Assembly: GCA_027483945.1 (NCBI GenBank)
Contig: JAIXTM010000018.1
Coordinates: 124,001-188,000, forward strand
DNA: 64,000 nucleotides
Source: Hyphomicrobiales bacterium
Lineage (GTDB): Bacteria; Pseudomonadota; Alphaproteobacteria; Rhizobiales; Beijerinckiaceae
Reading direction: 5' to 3'
The position numbers and the translations under genes were made by a program. Under the pieces are notes generated by a model. That model was not told the DNA's origin. It did not search any database and worked only from the letters and a program-made list of their open reading frames with translations. Shown one piece after another: positions 18,169 to 24,807 of the stretch (the first letter of the stretch is position 1; each line of letters starts with the position of its first letter).

Positions 18169-18801
18169 ATGTCACGCCCCACGAAACAGCACCCCGAACG
18201 CGGCGATGCCCGCTCCCGGCTCCTCGAGGCCGCCCGCAACGTCGTGAGATCAAAGGGTTTTGCCGCCACGAGTATCGACGACCTCTGCCGCGCCGCGGGC
18301 GTGACCAAGGGCGCCTTCTTCCACCATTTCGAATCCAAGGAGGCGCTTGGCATCGCGGCTGCCGCCCACTGGTCGGAATGGACCGGAGCACTCTTCGCCG
18401 CCGCGCCGTACCACCGCCTCCCCGATCCGGTCGACCGGGTGCTGGGCTATGTCGATTTCCGCAGGTCGATCATCGAGGGCAACGTGATGGAATTCACGTG
18501 TCTCGTCGGGACGATGACGCAGGAGGTCTACGGAGCCCACCCGGCCCTGCGGGATGCCTGCGCGGCCAGTATTTTCGGCCATTCCGAGACGATCGAGCCC
18601 TATATCGAGGAGGCCATGGCCACCAGCGGGATCACGGGGCAATGGACGCCCCAAAGCCTGTCGGCACACATCCAGGCCGTCCTGCAGGGCGCCTTCATCC
18701 TCGCCAAGGCGAGCGACAATCCGGCGGTCGCCCGCGACTGCATCGACCATCTCAAGCGCTACCTGGAACTCCTGTTCGGCCGCGGCGCCGCTCGGGCCTG
18801 A
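18169..18801 (+). CDS. TetR/AcrR family transcriptional regulator
   Basis: A 210-residue one-domain regulator. The N-terminal helix-turn-helix (about 15-60) shows ARSRLLEAARNVVRSKGFAA, TSIDDLCRAAGVTKGAFFHHF and ESKEALG, textbook TetR sequence. The C-terminal ligand-binding half is family-specific and its ligand cannot be guessed. It is preceded by a promoter carrying a palindrome that it probably binds, and is followed 44 bases later by two VOC-domain genes in the same direction, which it may also control. Confidence 0.92.
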   Translation: MSRPTKQHPERGDARSRLLEAARNVVRSKGFAATSIDDLCRAAGVTKGAFFHHFESKEALGIAAAAHWSEWTGALFAAAPYHRLPDPVDRVLGYVDFRRSIIEGNVMEFTCLVGTMTQEVYGAHPALRDACAASIFGHSETIEPYIEEAMATSGITGQWTPQSLSAHIQAVLQGAFILAKASDNPAVARDCIDHLKRYLELLFGRGAARA

Positions 18802-18845
18802 AACCGGCGAGCCATCCCGGCCGCCCAACCATGAGGAGGACACCC

Positions 18846-19268
18846 ATGGAACTGACGCCTTACCTGTTCTTCAACGGCAATTGCCTCGAGGCCATGACGC
18901 ATTACGCCGATATACTCGGCGGCCGGGTCGTCGGCGTCTTCCGCAACGGCGATGCGCCGGACCCGGCCGACCGGATGCCCGGCGGCGAAAACCTTGTGAT
19001 GAATATGGCTATCGATTTCGGTGGCCGGCAGATCATGGCATCGGATGCGCCCGCGCCGATGTATCGACAGCCTCAGGGCCTCTCGGTTTCGATCGAACTG
19101 AAGTCCGCTGACGAGTTCAACCGCATCCATGCCGGGCTGTCGCAGGGCGCGCTCTCCGTCGCTATGGAACCGGCCGAGACCTTCTGGGCGGAGCGTTTCG
19201 CGATGTTCACCGACCGCTACGGCACGCCGTGGATGCTCGGCTTCACTGGCGCCAAGCGCCCGTCCTGA
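18846..19268 (+). CDS. VOC-superfamily PhnB-like protein
   Basis: A 140-residue protein of the PhnB/glyoxalase-fold (VOC) family. The N-terminus LTPYLFFNGNCLEAMTHYAD and the C-terminal FAMFTDRYGTPWMLGF are diagnostic of PhnB-like proteins. The start at 18846 has GAGGAGG eight bases upstream. The family is often annotated as 3-demethylubiquinone methyltransferase-like, but no methyltransferase motif is present and the function is unknown. Its neighbours are the TetR gene and a second VOC gene 11 bases downstream. Confidence 0.88.
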   Translation: MELTPYLFFNGNCLEAMTHYADILGGRVVGVFRNGDAPDPADRMPGGENLVMNMAIDFGGRQIMASDAPAPMYRQPQGLSVSIELKSADEFNRIHAGLSQGALSVAMEPAETFWAERFAMFTDRYGTPWMLGFTGAKRPS

Positions 19269-19279
19269 GGAGAGCTGTC

Positions 19280-19756
19280 ATGACGAAGGAAGCCAAAATC
19301 CGCACCTGCCTCTGGTTCCACGGCGATGCGCTGCCGGCGGCGGAGACCTATTGCAGGCTGATTCCCGACAGCCGCATCGAGCGCGTGTCCCGTTATCCGG
19401 AAGGCCAAGGCATGGCCGAGCCCGGCGGCGTGCTTCTGGTGGAATTCACCTTGGGCGGTACGCCGTACCAGGCCCTGAACGCCGATCCGGTCTTCACCCT
19501 GAGCGAGGCCGTCTCCATCGTCGTGGCGACCGAGGATCAGGCCGAGACCGACCGCCTCTGGTCGGCGCTGATCGCCGATGGCGGCCAGGAGAGCCATTGC
19601 GGCTGGCTGAAGGACCGGTTCGGCCTGTCCTGGCAGATCGTGCCCAAGCGGCTGAGCGAACTGATGGGCAGCGCGGATGCCGCCAAGGTCTGGCCGGCCC
19701 TGATGCAAATGGGCCGCATCGAGATCGACCGGCTGGAGGCCGCGGTGGCGGCCTGA
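19280..19756 (+). CDS. VOC-superfamily protein (PF06983-like)
   Basis: A 158-residue second VOC protein. The N-terminal IRTCLWFHGDALPAAETYCR, the central VEFTLGGTPYQALNADP and the WLKDRFGLSWQIVP segment match the 3-demethylubiquinone-9 3-methyltransferase-like VOC family. It follows the first VOC gene by 11 bases, with AGGAGAGC upstream of the ATG at 19280. The two form a probable operon under the TetR regulator. The biochemical role is not established. Confidence 0.88.
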   Translation: MTKEAKIRTCLWFHGDALPAAETYCRLIPDSRIERVSRYPEGQGMAEPGGVLLVEFTLGGTPYQALNADPVFTLSEAVSIVVATEDQAETDRLWSALIADGGQESHCGWLKDRFGLSWQIVPKRLSELMGSADAAKVWPALMQMGRIEIDRLEAAVAA

Positions 19757-19779
19757 TCAAGACCATCCAGGGGAGCGCG

Positions 19780-19855
19780 TGGTGAGCCGGCCGGGACTCG
19801 AACCCGGGACCACATGATTAAAAGTCACGTGCTCTACCAACTGAGCTACCGGCCC
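19780..19855 (-). tRNA. tRNA-Lys(TTT), CCA encoded
   Basis: A complete 76-nt cloverleaf on the minus strand: 5' GGGCCGG pairs with the 3' acceptor arm, the D arm is AGCTCAGTTGGTAGAGC, the anticodon loop CTTTTAA gives TTT, and the T arm is GGTTCGAGTCC. The terminal CCA is encoded at 19780-19782. Confidence 0.97.
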
Positions 19856-19917
19856 ACGCGTGGCGGGAATAGGCGGCGGCGCCGGTGGGGTCAAGAGCCC
19901 GGCCGGTGCCGTTGCCG

Positions 19918-20892
19918 TCAGGTGCGGCGACGCTCCCAGAAGACGCAGCCGTCGAAGGCGAACACCTCGTCCCCATGCTGGTTGAAGCCCTGGTTGTGGT
20001 GAAAGACGAGCCCCCAACCCGGCCGAGACGCCGACGGGCGCACCGCCGAGGTCGTACAGCGATAGCTGATCGTATCGCCGGCATAGACCGGCCTCGACCA
20101 TTTCAGGTTCTTGAAGCCCGGGGACGGGCCGAGCCTCGCGCCGTCCGATCCTTCGCGCCGTCGGCTCTCGACCATGAGGCGCATCCATATGGCGGCGGTG
20201 TGCCAGCCGGACGCGCACAGCGCTCCGAAATGCGAGGCCGCGGCGGCCGCCTCGTCGAGATGGAAGGGCTGCGGATCATAGGCCGTGGCGAAGGCCTTGA
20301 TGTCGGGCGCGGTAAACATGTGGGAGCCCAGCTCCCAGACCTCGCCGACAACCCGATCCTCGAAAAAGCCTGGCCGCGCGACCGGCGCGTCAGGAGCCGC
20401 GACCGGAACCGGCTGTGCCTTGGGCGCCCTCGCCTCGGCGCCCGCCTCGCCGTGAACCCTGCGCCCGAGCATGATCCAGTTGGACTGCTCGAGCAGCGTC
20501 TCGCCGGAAGCCTCCAGCAGTTCAAACCGGAAACGCACGAGACCGCGATCAGGCTTCGAGCGGGATTCCCTGGCCTCCAGCACCTCCTGTCGGACCGACA
20601 GCCTCGCGCCGGGCCGGAGCGGCCGCAGCCATTTCACCTCATCGATTCCAGGGCTTCCCATGGAGGTCGATCCGGCGAGCGTGTTGTCCGCGATCATCCG
20701 CATCATCAGCGTGCAGGAGTGCCAGCCCGAGCCGATCAGCCCGCCGACGAAGCTCTTGCGGGCGGCTTCCTCGTCCACATGCATGGGCTGCGGGTCGTAG
20801 GCGCGCGCGAAATCCACGATGTCGTCGCGGCTGACATGGGTGTCGCCGTAGACGCTCACCGTGCCCGGTACGAAGTCCTCGAATGCGGTCAT
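19918..20892 (-). CDS. Tandem-domain MaoC-like dehydratase
   Basis: A 324-residue protein made of two MaoC/hotdog domains. The hydratase-type motif occurs twice, as FARAYDPQPMHVDEEAA near residue 30 and FATAYDPQPFHLDEAAA near 200, each followed by a GxxxSGWH segment (LIGSGWHSCTL and LCASGWHTAAI). MaoC proteins hydrate enoyl-CoA thioesters; which copy retains activity cannot be told, but both keep Asp and His. The start at 20892 was chosen over an in-frame ATG at 21021, because the latter lies in the rpsI terminator. No clear ribosome site is seen. It lies between tRNA-Lys and the rplM-rpsI operon. Confidence 0.9.
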   Translation of the reverse strand: MTAFEDFVPGTVSVYGDTHVSRDDIVDFARAYDPQPMHVDEEAARKSFVGGLIGSGWHSCTLMMRMIADNTLAGSTSMGSPGIDEVKWLRPLRPGARLSVRQEVLEARESRSKPDRGLVRFRFELLEASGETLLEQSNWIMLGRRVHGEAGAEARAPKAQPVPVAAPDAPVARPGFFEDRVVGEVWELGSHMFTAPDIKAFATAYDPQPFHLDEAAAAASHFGALCASGWHTAAIWMRLMVESRRREGSDGARLGPSPGFKNLKWSRPVYAGDTISYRCTTSAVRPSASRPGWGLVFHHNQGFNQHGDEVFAFDGCVFWERRRT

Positions 20893-20998
20893 GAACGCCC
20901 CCGCGCGATGCCGGCCGTCAGCCTTGGTAGCATGCCGGCGGAACGGCAGAAGGGGCGCACGCGCACAGCGCGCTTGCGAGCCTGCCTCCCAAATGCAA

Positions 20999-21021
20999 AT
21001 GGCGGCCACGAGGGCCGCCAT
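20999..21021 (-). terminator. Terminator of rplM-rpsI
   Basis: A 9-bp perfect stem (20999-21007 with 21013-21021, five-base loop) is followed on the minus strand by the T-rich run TTTGCATTTGGG. It lies 31 bases after the rpsI stop. Confidence 0.75.
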
Positions 21022-21051
21022 CCGCAGGAATGCAGGAAATCGAAAGACCGA

Positions 21052-21543
21052 TCAGCGCTTCGAGAACTGGAAGCTGCGGCGGGCCTTCTTGTGACCGTAC
21101 TTCTTGCGCTCGACCACGCGGCTGTCGCGGGTGAGGAAGCCTTCCTTCTTCAGGACGGTGCGCAGTTCCGGCTCGTAATGCGTGAGCGCCTGGGCAAGGC
21201 CGTGGCGCACGGCGCCGGCCTGGCCGGACAGGCCGCCACCCATCACCGAGACGATCACGTCGTACTGGCCGGCGCGATTGGCGATGACCAGCGGCTGCTG
21301 GAGGATCATGCGCAGCACCGGACGGGCGAAGTAGACGGACACGTCACGATCGTTGACGACGATCCTGCCGGCGCCGGGCTTGATCCAGACGCGGGCGACC
21401 GCGTCCTTGCGCTTGCCGGTGGCGTAGGCACGGCCGTTGGCGTCGACCTTCTTCTCGCGCTTGGGCGCATCGGAAGCGGCGGCGGCGACGGCCGGGTTCA
21501 CGGCCTGGCCGAGGTCGGAGAGGCTCTGCAGGGTCTCGGCCAT
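21052..21543 (-). CDS. rpsI: 30S ribosomal protein S9
   Basis: A 163-residue S9 with the usual alphaproteobacterial N-terminal extension (about 35 residues, Ala-rich) before the conserved core [20 protein letters not shown]. The C-terminus [20 protein letters not shown] ends in SKR, the P-site tRNA-contacting tail. The start at 21543 has GGGGAAC upstream; the frame runs open into rplM, but rplM's own start rules that out. It begins two bases after the rplM stop in the conserved rplM-rpsI operon and ends before the hairpin at 20999-21021. Confidence 0.97.
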   Translation of the reverse strand: MAETLQSLSDLGQAVNPAVAAAASDAPKREKKVDANGRAYATGKRKDAVARVWIKPGAGRIVVNDRDVSVYFARPVLRMILQQPLVIANRAGQYDVIVSVMGGGLSGQAGAVRHGLAQALTHYEPELRTVLKKEGFLTRDSRVVERKKYGHKKARRSFQFSKR

Positions 21544-21545
21544 GC

Positions 21546-22007
21546 TCAGTTCCCCACGTTCTTGCGGTTGAGGGAGCCGACATCCAGAGCCTCGGGCTGC
21601 TGGGCGGCGTGCGGGTGCTCGGAGCCCTTGTAGACCCGGAGGTTGCCCAGGATCTGGCGGAAGAGCGGGCCGCGCGGCAGCATGCGCTCCACGGCCTTCT
21701 CCACGACGCGCTCGGGGAACCGGCCGTCCAGGATGAACTTGGCCGAACGCTCCTTGATGCCGCCGGGGAAGCCGGTGTGGTGGTAATACACCTTCTGCTC
21801 GCGCTTGCGGCCCGTCAGCACCACCTTCTCGGCGTTGATGACGATGACGTTGTCGCCGCAATCGACGTGCGGGGTATAGGCCGCCTTGTGCTTGCCGCGC
21901 AGACGCATCGCCACGATCGAGGCGAGACGGCCCACGACGAGGCCCTTCGCATCGATCACGACCCACTTCTTCTCGACATCGGCGGGTTTCAGCGAAAAGG
22001 TCTTCAT
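21546..22007 (-). CDS. rplM: 50S ribosomal protein L13
   Basis: A 153-residue L13, first gene of the rplM-rpsI operon. Typical segments are [38 protein letters not shown] and [20 protein letters not shown]. It begins [15 protein letters not shown], the standard L13 start; an open frame upstream of it is not coding. A consensus-like promoter lies about 70 bases upstream (22074-22102), with a GC hairpin in the leader. Confidence 0.97.
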   Translation of the reverse strand: MKTFSLKPADVEKKWVVIDAKGLVVGRLASIVAMRLRGKHKAAYTPHVDCGDNVIVINAEKVVLTGRKREQKVYYHHTGFPGGIKERSAKFILDGRFPERVVEKAVERMLPRGPLFRQILGNLRVYKGSEHPHAAQQPEALDVGSLNRKNVGN

Positions 22008-22040
22008 CGCTTCGTCCCATTCAATCGGGGTGAAAGACAA

Positions 22041-22059
22041 CGCCGCCACGAATGCGGCG
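22041..22059 (-). other. Hairpin in the rplM leader
   Basis: A 6-bp stem (CGCCGC with GCGGCG, seven-base loop) lies in the untranslated leader between the predicted start of transcription and the rplM ATG. It could be a site for autogenous L13 control, as is known for some ribosomal operons, but this is not shown here. Confidence 0.35.
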
Positions 22060-22073
22060 GCGAATTCGGTCTG

Positions 22074-22102
22074 CGTGTACTGATCGGACGCGCGGCTGTC
22101 AA
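22074..22102 (-). promoter_or_regulatory. Promoter of rplM-rpsI
   Basis: On the minus strand a perfect TTGACA (22097-22102) is separated by 17 bases from TACACG (22074-22079). The layout matches housekeeping-sigma promoters of alphaproteobacteria and is positioned to give a leader of about 60 bases before the rplM ATG. Confidence 0.65.
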
Positions 22103-22178
22103 TGGCGCATGTCGCGAAGCATCTTTGAAAAGACACGGTAAAACATGCACTTAAGTAAAACGGTATTATTTTACCGCA

Positions 22179-22496
22179 TCAACTTGTTCCACGCCGGCGG
22201 GGCGCCAGCGCGCAGTCGCGATTGGCGCCGGTACCTTCGGCGTTCTCGAAAATGCATGGCGCGCCCGGCGGACTGCCGCAGACGGTATGAAGCTGACGGA
22301 AGCCGACGCAGCGTCCGTCAGGGCCGCGCCAGCCAGGCCCGCCCTTGCATCCGCAGCCGCTGCAACGCGAACGCTCCGGGCAGCCTTGTGCCGAGGCAGC
22401 ATGCCATGGGCCAAACGATACCAGGGCGACTATGAACAGGCCGCCGCAAAGCGCGGCGCGCCTAGCGCGGCGGAATGGAATACGTGCCGGTGGCAT
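22179..22496 (-). CDS. Small cysteine-rich exported protein
   Basis: A 105-residue protein with a basic N-terminus, a hydrophobic stretch (about 14-29) and a likely cleavage after ASA near residue 36. The mature part has eight cysteines in a compact pattern (GCPERSRCSGCGCKGG, DGRCVGF, TVCGSPP, APCIFEN, RDCALAP). The segment WRGPDGRCVGF resembles a family of short uncharacterised secreted proteins found in rhizobial-type genomes, as I recall it. The ATG at 22496 lies inside the thioesterase gene, overlapping its end by 35 bases, so translation is probably coupled. Function is unknown; an even number of cysteines suggests disulfide bonding in the periplasm. Confidence 0.75.
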   Translation of the reverse strand: MPPARIPFRRARRAALCGGLFIVALVSFGPWHAASAQGCPERSRCSGCGCKGGPGWRGPDGRCVGFRQLHTVCGSPPGAPCIFENAEGTGANRDCALAPRRRGTS

Positions 22497-22884
22497 GGCA
22501 GACGGGTTCCGCCTCCCCTTCCGAAAGGATCGTCACCTCGCCGACGGCAAGGCGCTTTCCCAGTTTCAGCAGGCGGCATTCCGCAAGAAGGTCGCGCTGT
22601 CCGGGCTTGCGCAGGAAGTTGAAGGACAGGTTGGTGGTGACGGCAAGTCCGACCGGTCCGATCTGGGCGAGGATCGCCACGTAAAGAGCGAGATCCGCCA
22701 GCGCCATCATGGTCGGGCCGGAGATCGACCCACCGGGGCGCACATGGCGCTCGTGATAGGCGCAGCGCATCGTTGCCGCCATCGGCCCGACCGCCACGAC
22801 GGTATAGGTTCGCCCGCCATGGTGGATCTGCGGGAACTCCCGGTCGAGGAAGGCTTCCACCTCCTCGCGCGACATCGCGACCAT
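22462..22884 (-). CDS. PaaI-type hotdog thioesterase
   Basis: A 140-residue single-domain hotdog protein. The core shows RPGGSISGPTMMALADLALYVA, the helix and catalytic region of PaaI-like acyl-CoA thioesterases, then TNLSFNFLRKPG. The usual HG(G)xxxxLaD motif is here RPGGSISGPTMMALADLAL. The start at 22884 (MVAMSREE) has GGAG eight bases upstream; an in-frame MSREE, three codons later, is the alternative. The gene overlaps the small Cys-rich gene downstream. Substrate is not determinable. Confidence 0.85.
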   Translation of the reverse strand: MVAMSREEVEAFLDREFPQIHHGGRTYTVVAVGPMAATMRCAYHERHVRPGGSISGPTMMALADLALYVAILAQIGPVGLAVTTNLSFNFLRKPGQRDLLAECRLLKLGKRLAVGEVTILSEGEAEPVCHATGTYSIPPR

Positions 22885-23039
22885 CTCGAGCTCCGCCCCC
22901 TGACGGCAAGGCCCAATCGGCCCTTGGTCATTCTGGCCGGCGATGGGCTCGGCGCTCAAGGGCGGCACTGCCGCCATCGGAAATGCGCGTCACGCCCCTT
23001 GCATCGCGGGAGCTCTTTGATGTATCCCCCCGGCCGTGA

Positions 23040-23115
23040 TCCGCGATAGCTCAGTTGGTAGAGCAAGCGACTGTTAATCGCTCGGTCGTAGGTTCGAGTC
23101 CTACTCGCGGAGCCA
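23040..23115 (+). tRNA. tRNA-Asn(GTT), CCA encoded
   Basis: A complete 76-nt cloverleaf: acceptor TCCGCGA with TCGCGGA, D arm AGCTCAGTTGGTAGAGC, anticodon loop CTGTTAA giving GTT, and T arm GGTTCGAGTCC. The CCA is encoded at 23113-23115. The photolyase operon begins 182 bases downstream. Confidence 0.97.
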
Positions 23116-23196
23116 CTTCCCTTCCAATATTGTCCGTCCTGCAAGCGCAACAGCCCCGCGTATCGATGCGCCATGGGGGCGATCGATCGTATCAAA

Positions 23197-23218
23197 CGCA
23201 TCCAAGCGAAGCGATGCG
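23197..23218 (+). other. Short hairpin after tRNA-Asn
   Basis: A 6-bp stem (CGCATC with GATGCG, ten-base loop) lies between tRNA-Asn and the phrB promoter. There is no T-run, so a terminator role is weak. Confidence 0.3.
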
Positions 23219-23223
23219 GTGTA

Positions 23224-23287
23224 AGCGTGACAGGAACCGTGATCCAGCGTAGCGGCGCCGGCGTAATGGTCTCCGTCCTGTCACGCT
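23224..23287 (+). promoter_or_regulatory. Putative RpoE/ChrR-type ECF promoter inside a 12-bp inverted repeat
   Basis: TGATCC (23240-23245) is followed after 18 bases by TAATGG (23264-23269), preceded by CG. This resembles the singlet-oxygen sigma factor (RpoE of Rhodobacter sphaeroides, ECF11) promoters as I know them. The whole element lies between the arms of a perfect 12-bp inverted repeat, AGCGTGACAGGA (23224-23235) and TCCTGTCACGCT (23276-23287), which ends nine bases before the phrB start. The right arm may fall in the leader or overlap the start of transcription. The repeat could be a regulator site. Confidence 0.55.
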
Positions 23288-23296
23288 GAATCATCA

Positions 23297-24778
23297 ATGA
23301 CTTCACAGCCCTCAGCCGCCGGTCCCGCCATCGTCTGGTTTCGCGACGACCTGCGGCTGTCGGATAACCCTGCTCTCCGCGCGGCGAGCGAGTCCGGACG
23401 GCCGGTCTTGTGTGTCTACATCCACGACGACGGGCGTGACGGGCAGCGGCCCTTGGGCGGCGCCGCGAAATGGTGGCTGCACGGGTCGCTGGAGCGTCTT
23501 GGCGAGAGCCTGAAACAGATCGGGGCACAGCTGCACCTTTTCGAAGGCGCTGCCGGCGACATCCTGCCCCGTATCACCGCCGCGACGGATGCAGCTGCCG
23601 TCTATTGGAACCGCCGCTACACCGCGTCCGGGATCAACGTCGACACGGCGATCAAGCAGACGCTGCGCGAGCGCGACGTGGTCGTTGAGAGCTTCAACGG
23701 TCACCTGCTTTACGAGCCCTGGCAGGTCACGACCAAGTCCGGCGATCCTGTCAAGGTGTTCACGCCGTTCTGGCGCGCGGCCCGCGCGCTTGGTGATCCC
23801 GACCGGCCGCTGGCCCGGCCGCGATCCATCAACGGCTACCGCTGGCGCGATGGCATCTCGCCCGCGCCGGTTTCCCTCGCTGACCTTAAGCTCGAGCCCA
23901 CCAAGCCCGACTGGGCGGGCGGTATGCGTGAGGCCTGGACGCGCGGCGAAGCGGGCGCGCAGGAGCGCCTCGCGACGTTCCTTGAATCCGAGATGAAAGG
24001 CTATGCGGAGAACCGCAACCGGCCTGACATGGCCTCGACTTCGCGGCTGTCGCCTTATCTGCGCTTTGGCGAAATATCGCCGCGCCAGATCTGGCACGCA
24101 GCTCACGCGGCCCTGGAATCCGGGCGGACCGATGCCGGCCGCGACGATCTCGACAAGTTCCTGAGCGAGATCGGCTGGCGCGAATTTTCCTACCACCTGC
24201 TGTTCTACAACCCGGACCTCTCGGCCCGGAACTACAACAATCGCTTCGACGCATTCCCCTGGAAGACCGACGGCAAGGCGTTGCGTGCGTGGCAGAAGGC
24301 CCTGACCGGCTACCCGATCGTCGACGCGGGCCTGCGCCAGCTTTGGACGACCGGCTGGATGCACAACCGTGTCCGGATGATCGTCGCCTCGTTCCTGATC
24401 AAGCACCTGCTCATCGACTGGCGAGAGGGCGAGGCCTGGTTCTGGGACACGCTGGTGGATGCGGACCCGGCCAACAACGCCGCCAGCTGGCAGTGGGTGG
24501 CGGGGTCGGGCGCGGACGCCGCCCCTTACTTCCGCATCTTCAACCCGATCGGCCAGGGCGAGAAGTTCGACCCCGAGGGCGACTATGTCCGGCATTGGGT
24601 GCCGGAGCTCGCCATGCTGCCGAACCGGGTCATCCATCGCCCGTGGGACGCTGCGCCCCACGAGCTGCGCCGGGCCAATATCGAACTCGGCAAGACCTAT
24701 CCGAATCCCTTTGTCGACCACGACGCAGCGCGCACGCGCGCGCTCGAAGCTTTCCAGACCCTGAAATCCGCTGCCTGA
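23297..24778 (+). CDS. phrB: Class I CPD photolyase
   Basis: A 493-residue deoxyribodipyrimidine photolyase that uses light and FAD to reverse UV pyrimidine dimers. The N-terminal antenna domain starts IVWFRDDLRLSDNPAL. The FAD-binding domain has TSRLSPYLRFGEISPRQIW (about 255), TGYPIVDAGLRQLWTTGWMH (about 336), NRVRMIVASFLIKHLLIDWR, and ADPANNAASWQWVAGSG (about 393). Length is normal. The start at 23297 (MTSQPSAAG) is the first ATG after the putative ECF promoter. It leads a five-gene operon, and the next gene begins 29 bases after its stop. Confidence 0.96.
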   Translation: MTSQPSAAGPAIVWFRDDLRLSDNPALRAASESGRPVLCVYIHDDGRDGQRPLGGAAKWWLHGSLERLGESLKQIGAQLHLFEGAAGDILPRITAATDAAAVYWNRRYTASGINVDTAIKQTLRERDVVVESFNGHLLYEPWQVTTKSGDPVKVFTPFWRAARALGDPDRPLARPRSINGYRWRDGISPAPVSLADLKLEPTKPDWAGGMREAWTRGEAGAQERLATFLESEMKGYAENRNRPDMASTSRLSPYLRFGEISPRQIWHAAHAALESGRTDAGRDDLDKFLSEIGWREFSYHLLFYNPDLSARNYNNRFDAFPWKTDGKALRAWQKALTGYPIVDAGLRQLWTTGWMHNRVRMIVASFLIKHLLIDWREGEAWFWDTLVDADPANNAASWQWVAGSGADAAPYFRIFNPIGQGEKFDPEGDYVRHWVPELAMLPNRVIHRPWDAAPHELRRANIELGKTYPNPFVDHDAARTRALEAFQTLKSAA

Positions 24779-24807
24779 ACCCCGGACGAGAAGGACGACC
24801 CCGCCTC

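Noticed and set aside
21052-22020. A 322-residue frame covering both rpsI and part of rplM
   Set aside because: The rpsI frame is open upstream only by chance; rplM is in another frame with its own start and conserved sequence, and rpsI has its own start.
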